Assembly: GCA_001643675.2 (NCBI GenBank)
Contig: LSRY02000016.1
Span: 186,001 to 250,000, forward strand
Length of the DNA: 64,000 nt
Reading direction: 5' to 3'
From: Monocercomonoides exilis
Taxonomy: Eukaryota; Preaxostyla; Oxymonadida; Polymastigidae
The translations under genes were made by a program, and so were the position numbers. The stretch's first letter is position 1. Each line of letters begins with the position of its first letter. The notes beneath the pieces were generated by a model. The model was not told where the DNA came from. It ran no database searches and worked only from the letters and a program-made list of their open reading frames with translations. This document shows, piece after piece, positions 51,781 through 61,235 of this stretch.

Positions 51781-52710
51781 GTTTTTGGTTTCTGTGCTTT
51801 GTTGGATTTTTTAAAAATCACTGTTGATATCGTTTGTTTGACACTTGTATTAATTTCGTTTTATTTAAAACGTTTTGTGTTTTATTTAATTATTAAACGA
51901 ATTTTAAATGGATTTCTTGATTTATACATTGTTGTGATGAAATGTTTTTATAATGTTTTTTATTTTTGAGTTTACAGACATTTTTCTTTGAGGAAGTTCT
52001 TTTTGCAGGTTCGTTGCATTTGTAAAATTGTTTTAGATGTTTTCATAACAATTCTCGGAGTAATATTTGAGCTAAGTTGATTTTTTTGGCTTGTATTTTT
52101 TTATTTTTCATTTTTTTCTGATGAATTTACTTTAAATCAGGAGGTTGTTATCAACAAAAAATAAAAGCTTTAATAAAAGATGAGAAATTTATTCAAAATG
52201 GAAATTAAGTTAACTTCATTATTTGCCATATTAAACCAATTTAAGAAACTAATTCAATTTTATGAAAAAAAAAGTTATTATCATCAAAAAATAGCTCTCT
52301 CATAAGTAAACACTGAATTACACAACATTATGAAATGCAAACTATCACTTGTTACATTTCTACTCAAACAATATCAAATACAACAAAAACAAATAAGCTT
52401 GGCAATGAAAAAAAAATTCCTTTGAACTTTTCTCTTTCTCAAGTGAATGCTTCAAGTGAATGAAAATATGTATGACTCATTTGCACATATTTTCATTATT
52501 TCTTGATTGTTTTAAAGAAATTTAGATTTCAAATCAAACGTTCATTGAGCTTTTCAGTTTCCACAAATAATTAATGGAGAACACAAAAAAACTGTTTCAT
52601 CAAACACAAATGGAAGCATAGAAGTTCTTTTTTAAAAAATATTTAAGCTCAAGATAACAGTTTGCTGTAATTAAGAAACTTGTTGCAACGAACAATGAAT
52701 TTCATTCAAT
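51781..52710. other. AT-rich spacer between convergent PUF and RCC1 genes
   Basis: This 930-bp stretch separates two stop codons facing each other. It is AT-rich with many poly-A and poly-T runs and short frames only. It presumably contains both 3' untranslated regions and terminators; nothing else was recognised. Confidence 0.55.
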
Positions 52711-54399
52711 TTACGAAAATGATGAAGGAGATGTGGAAGAAGACGACGACGATGAAGAAGAAGATGCAGATTCCGTTTCCTGCTGTTTCTTGATATCTTT
52801 TTTGTGTACTCCAATTGCTACCATGTGATATCTGGACGATGCAACAAATTGAACAGCCACATCTTCTCTCAACAGTGTTTCCACACCCGTTGGAATGCTC
52901 TGATAAAACTTCAGCCGATTTTTTCTGCCTCCTCTCATAAAGCCATCCAGCCCTAATCTTCCATCAGAGCCACATCCGAATGTATACAATGTCCCCAGAT
53001 CAGACAGACAGAAAGAGTGGATATGTGCCCCACCTGCTTGGATAATGTGCTCTCCATGAAACACATCTGGATAAAGACTGGAATTACTTTTTCCTCTTTT
53101 CTCTTCTTTTTCGTCTTCCTTCTTTTCTTCGCGTTCGCAATCCTTATTTTGATGAAATGATATTTCATCACATTCTTCCTCAACTTTTCTTGATTTTCCT
53201 TTCGTTTCTTCCTTTTTAAGTAGACCAGCAAATCTTGGCCCTTTTCCTGCTTTCTTATTCTTCACTTCCAAATCACGAGCCAAATGTCCCAGTTTTACTG
53301 GCCTCAGCTCATCGCATCCTTTTGGATTCATCACTTTTTCTCTGCAATTCCCCAGCTTTCCTTTGTGAGCAGTGCCCCAGGCAAAGACCTCTCCACATGC
53401 ATTTACTGCAAACGATGTAGGACCTTCGCTTCCTTCAGGCACTTTCACAAGCTTTAATGAATCAGATGGTGAAGGTGCAGAAGATGACGAAGGCAATGCT
53501 CTTGAAGATGTTTCTTTAACGGGTTGCTCTTTTAAATTTGGCTGTCCCACAAGCGCAGATACTTTGATAATTGGAGAAGAAGAAGACAAAGAAATTTCAG
53601 TTGGGATACGCTGCTCCAGCACTCGCATCCCAATTCCCAGATTCCCATGCCCTCCATAGCCAAATCCGTACACTTTCCCCTCCAAAGAAATTGCAAGTCC
53701 ATAAAGACTTCCGAGCGATATGAAACGAGATCTTGGTATTGAGGTTATTACAAATTCTGCAGTCTCAGAAACAGATCCAAGTCCTAATCTTCCATAAGTG
53801 TTCAATCCACTGGCAAAAACACGTCCATCTGTCAAAAGTACCATTGTTCCATATAAACTTACACACGCTTGCTCAACTTTCGCAGGCAACAAAGCGGCAA
53901 ATGGAACCGTAACCATATGAGCAGCAGCATTTCCATCACCAATGCATCCATGGTGACCATTTCCCCAAAAGAGGAGTGTTTTTTCAGCGGTCACAGCGCA
54001 TGCATGTCCCTCACTTAAATGACACGATTTTATACGAACATGAGGACCAAATCTAATCTTTTGAGGCACAGAAAGAAGTGCTTCATTTGGATGAAACAAA
54101 ATTCTGCTTTGTGAATTTTTACCCCACATATATAAATCTCCATTCACAGAAACAGCACAAGAAACATTTATGCTGGCAGAAACATGCACAATTGCCGTAA
54201 GTCCAGGAACTTGCTCCGGAAAGCAAACATCACCTTCAGCATCAGTTTTTGCTCCCAGAATTCCTCCTTTTCCTTCTCCCCATATCCACACATTGCCAGG
54301 TTGAACATATGATCCTTCTTCATAAACAGTATTTATTGGCTGAGGAGGGAGAAGCGACAAGTTGGAAGAAAGAACAATATTTTCCTCAGAAAAAATCAT
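52711..54399 (-). CDS. RCC1-repeat (seven-bladed propeller) protein
   Basis: A single-exon frame of 562 residues starts at the ATG at 54399. Seven RCC1-type repeat cores are visible in order: WGEGKGGILG, WGKNSQSRI, WGNGHHGCIG, SGLNTYGRLGLG, GFGYGGHGNLGIG, WGTAHKGKLGN and FGCGSDGRLGLDG. That is the number expected for one full beta-propeller. A Ser-rich insert lies between blades 5 and 6 (about 53440-53540), and a Lys/Glu-rich insert of ~70 residues lies between blades 6 and 7 (about 53070-53280). The C-terminus ends in a Ser run. RCC1-fold proteins include the Ran nucleotide-exchange factor and many unrelated adaptors and ubiquitin ligases. No second domain is present, and the long inserts and diverged blades argue against naming it as the Ran factor. 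It is upstream of no obvious partner; centrin lies on the same strand behind its start. Confidence 0.88.
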   Translation of the reverse strand: MIFSEENIVLSSNLSLLPPQPINTVYEEGSYVQPGNVWIWGEGKGGILGAKTDAEGDVCFPEQVPGLTAIVHVSASINVSCAVSVNGDLYMWGKNSQSRILFHPNEALLSVPQKIRFGPHVRIKSCHLSEGHACAVTAEKTLLFWGNGHHGCIGDGNAAAHMVTVPFAALLPAKVEQACVSLYGTMVLLTDGRVFASGLNTYGRLGLGSVSETAEFVITSIPRSRFISLGSLYGLAISLEGKVYGFGYGGHGNLGIGMRVLEQRIPTEISLSSSSPIIKVSALVGQPNLKEQPVKETSSRALPSSSSAPSPSDSLKLVKVPEGSEGPTSFAVNACGEVFAWGTAHKGKLGNCREKVMNPKGCDELRPVKLGHLARDLEVKNKKAGKGPRFAGLLKKEETKGKSRKVEEECDEISFHQNKDCEREEKKEDEKEEKRGKSNSSLYPDVFHGEHIIQAGGAHIHSFCLSDLGTLYTFGCGSDGRLGLDGFMRGGRKNRLKFYQSIPTGVETLLREDVAVQFVASSRYHMVAIGVHKKDIKKQQETESASSSSSSSSSSTSPSSFS

Positions 54400-54569
54400 T
54401 ATGGAAACAAATTTTTGACTTTGTCCAAAATAAAATAAAATTTTTTATGATGTGGTTGTCATTATTATCAACAAAATAAGATCGTTTGACAGAAATAGAA
54501 ACGAAATGAAAGAAAAAAAGAAGTATTTTGCAGTGAAAGTCATGAGTTGATAATTCAACAATATTTCAG

Positions 54570-55414
54570 TTAATAAAGTGATGTCTAGTGAAGTTGAATA
54601 TAAATTATAAACAAAAAACAAATAATGCAACACACTTTTTTCATAATTCGAAGGAAATCTTCTTCATTGATTTCACCATCTCCATCTCTATCGGCTTCGT
54701 CAATCATTTCTTGAAGCTCTTCATCTGTCATATTTTCTCCGAGTTCTTTTGCAACACGCTTCAGATTTTTAAACGAAATTTTACCTGTGTTGTCATCGTC
54801 AAACAATCTGAAAGCCTTTAAAATCTCTTCTCTTGGATCTCTTTCGGCCTTAACAAATATTTTCAGATTAAAGAAAATAAATAAGTAATCACGAAATGCT
54901 TTCACACCATTTTAATAGTCATCATTTCCAAAAAGGAGTTAAAATCTATAGTTCCGGTTCCATCTTTATCGATCTCAGCGATCATTCTTTTGACTTCGTC
55001 TTTTTTTGGTTCAAAGCCCAATGCACGCATTGCAACCTTTAATTCTTTTGCATCAATTGTTCCTTTTAAATAAAAGTGTATAAAAGTTCATGTTGGTAAT
55101 TTGAATTTTTAAAATGTTTGTAATTTCGCAAATTTCAAGTTAAAACAAAAGGAAAATAAAATTCTAGAAAAAAAGACAAATAAAAATTAGCATTTCAACA
55201 AACCAGATCCATCAGTGTCAAACAAATCAAATGCCTCACGAATTTCTTGTCTTTGTTCCTCAGTTAATTCTGGACGGGCACGGGCTCTTCCTTTTGGTGC
55301 AATTCCAGTTTTCTGAACAAAAATTTCATCAAAAAACAGAATATTGTCAAAACAACAAATTTGAACAAAAAATTCTCTCAAAAAATATGCGTTGAATCTC
55401 AAACTGTTGACATT
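54570..55414 (-). CDS. CETN: Centrin (EF-hand), five exons with micro-exons at both ends
   Basis: Minus-strand exons are 55414-55406 (only ATG TCA ACA), 55312-55204, 55062-54908, 54848-54636 and 54584-54570 (only ACA TCA CTT TAT TAA). They total 501 nt and 166 residues. The spliced product has a short basic N-terminus, [19 protein letters not shown], four EF-hand loops and the classic centrin ending FLRIMKKTSLY. The length equals that of typical centrins (about 165-172). Centrins are calcium-binding proteins of basal bodies and contractile fibres. Loop 1 is canonical (DTDGSGTIDAKE). Loop 2 ends in Ser and loop 3 in Asn instead of the calcium-chelating Glu, and loop 4 ends in Asp. Donors are GTTTGAGA, GTTTGTTG, GTGTGAAA and GTGTGTTG. 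Both end exons are too short for frame scanning but are supported by the family's N- and C-termini. Confidence 0.94.
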
Positions 55415-55723
55415 TCACAATAAGTGGTTTTGAAACTCTTGATCTACCCTTAAGTACTAATTGTTTGCCATAATAACTATAAAAAATTTTTATTTTAACT
55501 GCTGCTTCTAGGAATAACAAACAAATATTTTTATTCATTTTGCTGAAATTTTTATTTTGCATGTTTGAAAAACAAAAATTTTTATGAAATATTTGTTTGT
55601 CAATAGATAAAAATTTACCAATAAAACAAATTATAAATAATTATCAAGAATGAGAGATAATGTCAAACGCCTTTTCAAAATGAAGTGTTTGAAATGAACT
55701 TGAACATTTAATTCAATGGGCAC
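55415..55723. other. AT-rich spacer between membrane-protein gene and centrin
   Basis: This 309-bp gap lies between the stop of the upstream membrane-protein gene and the centrin start, both on the minus strand. It is AT-rich with no supported frame and should hold the centrin promoter. Confidence 0.5.
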
Positions 55724-56464
55724 TCATTGAGAATGTTGCTTTGCTGAGTTATTTCTTTTTGATGCTGCTCGAGTTTGAGAAATCTTTTTTCGATCAACAT
55801 TTTCGCTTTTGCTCGAAAATTTAGATGAATTTTTTGTTGGAACATTTTCTCTTTTTGACAATGTCCATTGAATAAGCACGAATAATCCAAGCAAAGGAAT
55901 CTAAGAAAATATATCATTTCAAAGTTTAATTAATGCAAATATCGAAAAAAAGACGCTTTGATTCAAACTGGAGCAAATCCCCACCACGCTTTTGTTGTGA
56001 ATGATCCAGCTATTTGCATTGCAATGAAATAATAAAAAACATAATACAAGTATCTGTAAAGAAAAGCCAAATAAAACATAAATGAATATGAAAAATGAAA
56101 TTAAAAACCTGGCAAATGGGATATTATTAACAATATCTTCTTGATTTTTCACGCAATGAGCAAAATACAAGCAAATCAGGCTTGTTGAAATTATGCACAG
56201 CAAATACCAAAACCAATCTCCAAAAAATGATATCGAATCATAGCGCGCGTCCAATAACATGACCCTTGGGATTAAAGTGAACAACTGTTCCATGAAAAAT
56301 AAAAGAATAATGCTCTCAGCTTTATTAAACAATGATGAATAAAGATATACTCCTGTCAGCAAAAACACTACAATAAGAATCAAGACTCGAGTCACTGCCT
56401 CTTTGTCATATTCAACTCCTTCTCCTTTTCGCGTAACCAAAGGCGAATTTAATGGACGAATCAT
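55724..56464 (-). CDS. Multi-spanning membrane protein, three exons, function unknown
   Basis: Exons are 56464-56109, 56053-55969 and 55900-55724, totalling 618 nt (205 residues plus TGA). Introns read GTTTTTAA...TTTACAG and GTTTGAAT...TTCTTAG. Splicing extends hydrophobic helices across both junctions (FARYLYYVFYYFIAMQIAGS, then FAPIPLLGLFVLIQW), while the unspliced frames run into stops. About five transmembrane segments are predicted: RVLILIVVFLLTGVYLY, a helix around ESIILLFFMEQLF, FWYLLCIISTSLICLYF, and the two above. The tail of about 45 residues is Lys/Ser-rich and hydrophilic. No family was recognised; an ER or endomembrane protein is possible. The ATG at 56464 is the first in frame; a TTG at 56482 is not a likely start. 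Confidence 0.7.
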
Positions 56465-56470
56465 TTGATA
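56452..56470. promoter_or_regulatory. Overlapping divergent start region
   Basis: The plus-strand SET-MYND start ATG is at 56452 and the minus-strand membrane-protein ATG is at 56462-56464. The two predicted reading frames therefore overlap by 13 bp head to head. If the second in-frame ATG (56470) is used for SET-MYND, the gap is 5 bp. There is no space for separate upstream promoters, so control elements must lie inside the opposing coding regions, or one start is misassigned. Confidence 0.6.
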
Positions 56471-59400
56471 TGGGTGGGGCAAAATTTTATAATTGCAATA
56501 TCAGTCAACTGGCCAATCCACTGATAAAAGTTATTGAAACAACTCAACGTGGAAGGGTAGTAGTTTCAACTCAACAGTTGAAACCAGGGGATATTCTGCT
56601 ACAAGAATCTAGCATTGCTCATGTTCTTTATGTGGAATCCAGGCGGTCATTTTGTTCATTTTGCACAAATCACATATCAAGTTGCTGTTAGCCATCATTT
56701 ATGCACGCTTTAACAAAATTATGCAACTTATTTTTTAAACTTATAATTATTTTTTGCAGGTTGCGTTGAGTGCCCTAAATGCCACAAAATTTGGTATTGC
56801 TCGGAGGACTGCAGACAAAAAGATGAGCAAATGCATTTCTTTGAGTGCAGAGCTTTCTTATCAAATGAAAGTGATTTTTTGTCTGATTCTGACAATCTGC
56901 ATTTATTAAGATTCCTATCAATATTTTATTTTGATCAATGCTTAGAGAAGAAGAAAGATCACGTCTTATATCCAGAGATGAAACCATTTCATAATTTGTC
57001 ATTTATCCAGAGAATATTTGATCTTGTTGGACATAAAGGTTCAAGTGCATCATTCATTTCTCAACACGGCGAATCAACAATGTCGGTTCTTGCTTACGCT
57101 TCAACAGATGAAAAACTTAAAATGTTGAAAAACATTGTTAAATATGGCATTCACAAAGATTTATGCCCAATTTGCGGAGAAATTAAAGGAAATAAACGAG
57201 AAAGTTCACAACATTTTTGCTTGAATGAACCTCAGAAATGGAGGACAACTGTTTCTTCCACGCAGGATACAGAACTGGAATTAAAAGAATTATACGAGAA
57301 TTGGCTGGAAGACGAAGATGACAAAGACGAAGATGACGAAGAAGAAGAGGAAGAAGAAGGTTATGATTGTGAAAACAATAAAAGCAATGAAAAAGGAGAT
57401 GAATTGACAAATAAGGAAAATATATCTCTAAATGAAACACCAAAAAACATTCAACGGCCGTCTTCAATTCAATTGCCACCCTGTGTCCAATCAGACATCT
57501 CTTCATTTACATATCCGGACTCTTTCATCTCCTTTGTCCTACTCCAAGCGCTTATAAAAGTTCGATCCATTTGCAATTGCAATGCGCATTCAATCCTTCG
57601 CGAGACAGGATTTGGACTTTTTCATGTTGCATCACTATTCAATCATTCTTGTTCGCCAAATGCTGCCTTTTCTCACGACTCAAAGGGAACTCTGCGCATC
57701 ATCTGTTTGAAAGACATACTCAAAGGAGAGGAGGTCTGCATTGACTACTCAGAGACAAGAATTAGCAGGGAAAGACGGAGGAAGGAATTACGGGAAAACT
57801 ATGGGTTTGTTTGTGGATGTGAACGATGCACCAAAAGCAGCGCCATTGAGAAAGGCGGAGGAAGAAGATGCAGAGATGATGGACTGCTTTTAAGACGTGT
57901 TTGGGGAATGGAAGAGCAAAAAATATTGAGAGATACGTATGAAAAGAGAAAAATAGAAAAAAATAGCAAAAGCGAAAATGAGAGCGACAAACTTAAGCAA
58001 GAAGACGATTATGATGTATTTGCTTTGGATGCTGCAGAAACAATAAATAATGCAAAGTTGAGTCAGATTTCACAGATCGTGAACAGTTTATCTTCATGTA
58101 TTCTTAATTCGATGCCAGATGGTACTGAAATTGAAGAAATCAGCAGCGATTGTGTTAAGAATTATGCAAAATTGAAAGAGAAAGGGAAAAATAGTGACAT
58201 AGATTCAATTTTTGGAAAGTTGGATGAAAAAGGAACATTTTTTGGCTCTTGGGGATATCTTCTTCCTGAAACAAAAGAAGATATTGAAAATGAATATTGG
58301 ATTAGAGGTGAATTCAGCAAAGATTCCATTTTGAAAAAAGAGCAAGCAAATTGTTCAATTGAATGCGATAAGCAACAGAGGATGCTGATGGCTGATTGTG
58401 CAATATCTCCCGATACATCATTTCCATTTTCAAGTATCTCTCAAAGCTTCAATCAAGATTTTGAACAAGCAAAGTCGAACGAAGAAGATTGCATGTATCA
58501 GTTTCCACACCAAAAAGAAGAATCTTCAACTGCCTTTAAAATTGGTAATAGAACATCTGATCTATCTGGTTGTGATAACTGTTCATCTGTCTTAATGAGG
58601 CGTTTATTTTGCCTCCTCGCTTCACCTTGTTGTTGGGACGATGTTCTTTGTGCAATAATCTGCCCAAGTTGTGGATCAACTATGAGAGAAATAAACTGCG
58701 AAGATGTGATGGAGGAAAACAAAAAACGAAAGGAAAAAATGGAAAAAGGAGAAAAAACGACGGATCAAGAAGGAGAAAGTACCGAAACAACATATTTGTA
58801 TTTGGATCAAATATTGAATAAATTGAACGAATTGATTGTAGACACAGAAATTTCCGACACTGATTGTGAGAGTCTGCAATTCAAGAACTCACAAAGAGAA
58901 TTAAAGCAATTGTTGAGCTTCGTTATTTCGAAGGGAAACGAGATTCTGAAAGAATCCACTGGAAATGAACAAAAACTTTTGCAAACAAAAGAAGGGTGGT
59001 TTGATTGGACTGATTTCCCTCGATTGCTCTTATGCCGCAGTCATCCTTTGAGTCATGGATCAATTGTTGGCAAAAGCTATCTACAGCTGAGCGAACTGAT
59101 CGAAAAGGCAATGGATGCAGCTATTGACAAGGAGATGGAGGCCAATTACGGGAAAGCCTGGATGCCAATAACGGAGCTTATTGGAGGGTTGGAGATGATG
59201 GATAGCCTTTTAAATGTATTTGGCAAACTGCTTCATCCTCAACACGAACTGATGATGCAGTGCTTGTGGTCTGCATTTGCTTTTGTACAGCATCTTTTCA
59301 CCTCTCACCATATTTGGGATATTGTTAATGAAGGATGGGAAGATGATGAACTTGTTGAAGAGAAAAAAGCTGAGCCCACAATTTGTCAAAAAGAAGCTGG

Positions 59401-60193
59401 TGAAAAACCAGAAATTAATGTAAATTCTACATCGAAACAAGAACAAGCAAACAAATCATCTTCTTCAATTACAACCGAACAGTCACATCGGCCATCTCGA
59501 ATCAAGACCGAAGCCATGCTCTACCTACCATCAATTACTTGTGCAGCTCCAGTTTCTTTTACGCCGGAATCTCTTTTAACTCTTTTAGAACATCCTCTTC
59601 TCTCATCCAATGTGCTCTGTGCATTGGCTTCTTCTGTTGCTTCCCTGCTTTTGCTTCATCATCCACCGTACTACCCAAAGCGTGTGCTTGATCTCAAAAT
59701 CTGTGGTTTAATTCTCCTTCTGGCTGAAAGCAGTGAAAATAGAAAAGAAAGTGAGGAAAAAGAAATCTCTCAACATGAAACAGATAAATGCCAATTTCAT
59801 TCTAGTCAGCCAGAGTCATCGCTTCGCATTTTTGAAGATGAAGTAATTTTCCCACAAGACGGAAAGCGCTTGTTGAAGTTGGCAGAGAAGGAAGGAGTGC
59901 AATGCTTCGGTGCAGAACATTGGGAAGTGAAAGAGATACAGCTTTGGCTGGACGATGAATGGAGGGAAAAACACTGCTGGACATATCAGAAAAGAGAGAA
60001 GCTAAAGAGGTGGGTATGCAACGTTATTGAAAAGAAGGGTAGAAATGCAGATGAATTAGAAAAGAAAAAATCGTATTCGGTAAGCGATGGAGACCTTGCT
60101 GGAAGAGGAATTGTCAAATATTACAAAAAGCTGGAATTTGTAATAAAGCAGCACATCCAAATGATAAAAAGGCTACAGCAAAATGCATCATGA
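56452..60193 (+). CDS. SMYD-type SET-MYND lysine methyltransferase, two exons
   Basis: Exons are 56452-56686 and 56760-60193, joined by a 73-bp intron (GTTAGCCA...TTTTGCAG) to give 1,222 residues. The N-terminal SET half (RGRVVVSTQQLKPGDILLQE) is followed by a MYND zinc finger split by the intron (CSFC, then CPKC, WYCSEDC and HFFEC). The rest of the SET domain contains NHSCSPNA near 57640, GEEVCIDYS near 57728 and a post-SET cysteine cluster CGCERC near 57810. This S-MYND-ET order defines SMYD enzymes, which transfer methyl groups from S-adenosylmethionine to lysines of histones or other proteins. An acidic insert (about 57310-57360) precedes the catalytic motifs. The large C-terminal part is unlike typical ~450-residue SMYDs: it has long charged segments, a CxxC-type pair near 58660 and a helical block near 59150-59320 resembling the SMYD C-terminal helices. 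The key catalytic motifs appear intact. Confidence 0.9.
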
Positions 60194-61235
60194 CATTATT
60201 TTCTTTTATTGTTATTAATTGAAGTTGAACTCTAATTGAGAAGTTCTTCCTTTCAAATTTTTATTAATTATCATTTGATTATGTTGAAATATCTAAATAT
60301 GGATTTTTTGCAATTTTTGCGAATGAAATTCCGATTTTGAAAGTCTATCCCTTGTAATTATTTTTAAGAAAGCTTTTTTTTTAATGAAAAAGAATAAAGA
60401 GTTTATGCCTCAAAAATAAAACTGCATATGGAAAATGGTGGAGCTTGTTATCTTCCTCAGGAAAAAAATTACAAAACAAATCTCATGCAACTTAATAACA
60501 TTGAAAAGATCGCTCTTAAAAATTGGCAGGGAAAAAACAAAGCAGAAAAGTTCAATATTCGCTGCCAATATGCAAGGTTAAATAAAGTGACGGAAGAAAA
60601 CTAAGCATCTTAAAATATAGAGAAAAAAATTTTAATTGCTAACCTCAACAGAAAATATGATATTGAATCCTCGTTGAATCTGAATGAAAGAAAGAAAAAA
60701 CAAAAAGAAAAAAGAAACAAGGTAGCAATTATTCTCAAACTGAATTTCTTCACTAAAAAACTTCTATACATACTGTTTTCATTAATAGAGAAACTTACTC
60801 AAAAGAAATTAAACGCACATACAATCAGACTGTTGCTTAACAAATATCATAATTGAAATTCGAAAACAAAGGAATAAAATTTCGCAGCAGTTTTTAAAAA
60901 AATATGTATTAAACAGTAAATTTCGAAACCAACCTTTGAATTCTTCATTAACAAAAAACATTAATAAAAAAATCTTCCATTAAATAAATTGAAACATAAC
61001 AAAATCAAAGGAGTCTGAAATTAATACAACAAGATGAGTGTTATTTTCACTTTGAAAATATTAAAGAAAAACCAATGGAAATCATACTTCACAAAAAACG
61101 CTTAAATGTAAAGGCAACTCAACAACAATCACATAAAAAAATAAATTGAAAACAAAATACGTTTTATTATTCAGAAAATAAAGAAATTTAGTTAAATTCA
61201 TACAAAATATTTGAGAACATAATTCCTCAAAATAT
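60194..61235. other. AT-rich spacer between convergent genes
   Basis: About 1 kb lies between the stop codons of the SET-MYND gene (+) and the Ser-rich gene (-). It is strongly AT-rich. A 60-codon frame at 60674-60856 (Lys/Asn/Ile-rich) looks like chance. No RNA gene or repeat was recognised. Confidence 0.55.

Noticed and set aside
52711-54399. Naming the RCC1-repeat gene as the Ran exchange factor
   Set aside because: Seven blades are visible but long inserts and diverged loops make the specific function unsupported.
55919-56482. Unspliced 187-residue membrane protein
   Set aside because: The unspliced frame begins at a TTG and reads through two introns; splicing gives better helices and uses an ATG.
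60674-60856. Small plus-strand gene in the spacer after SET-MYND
   Set aside because: Composition is Lys/Asn/Ile-rich as expected by chance in AT-rich DNA, with no conserved-looking motif.
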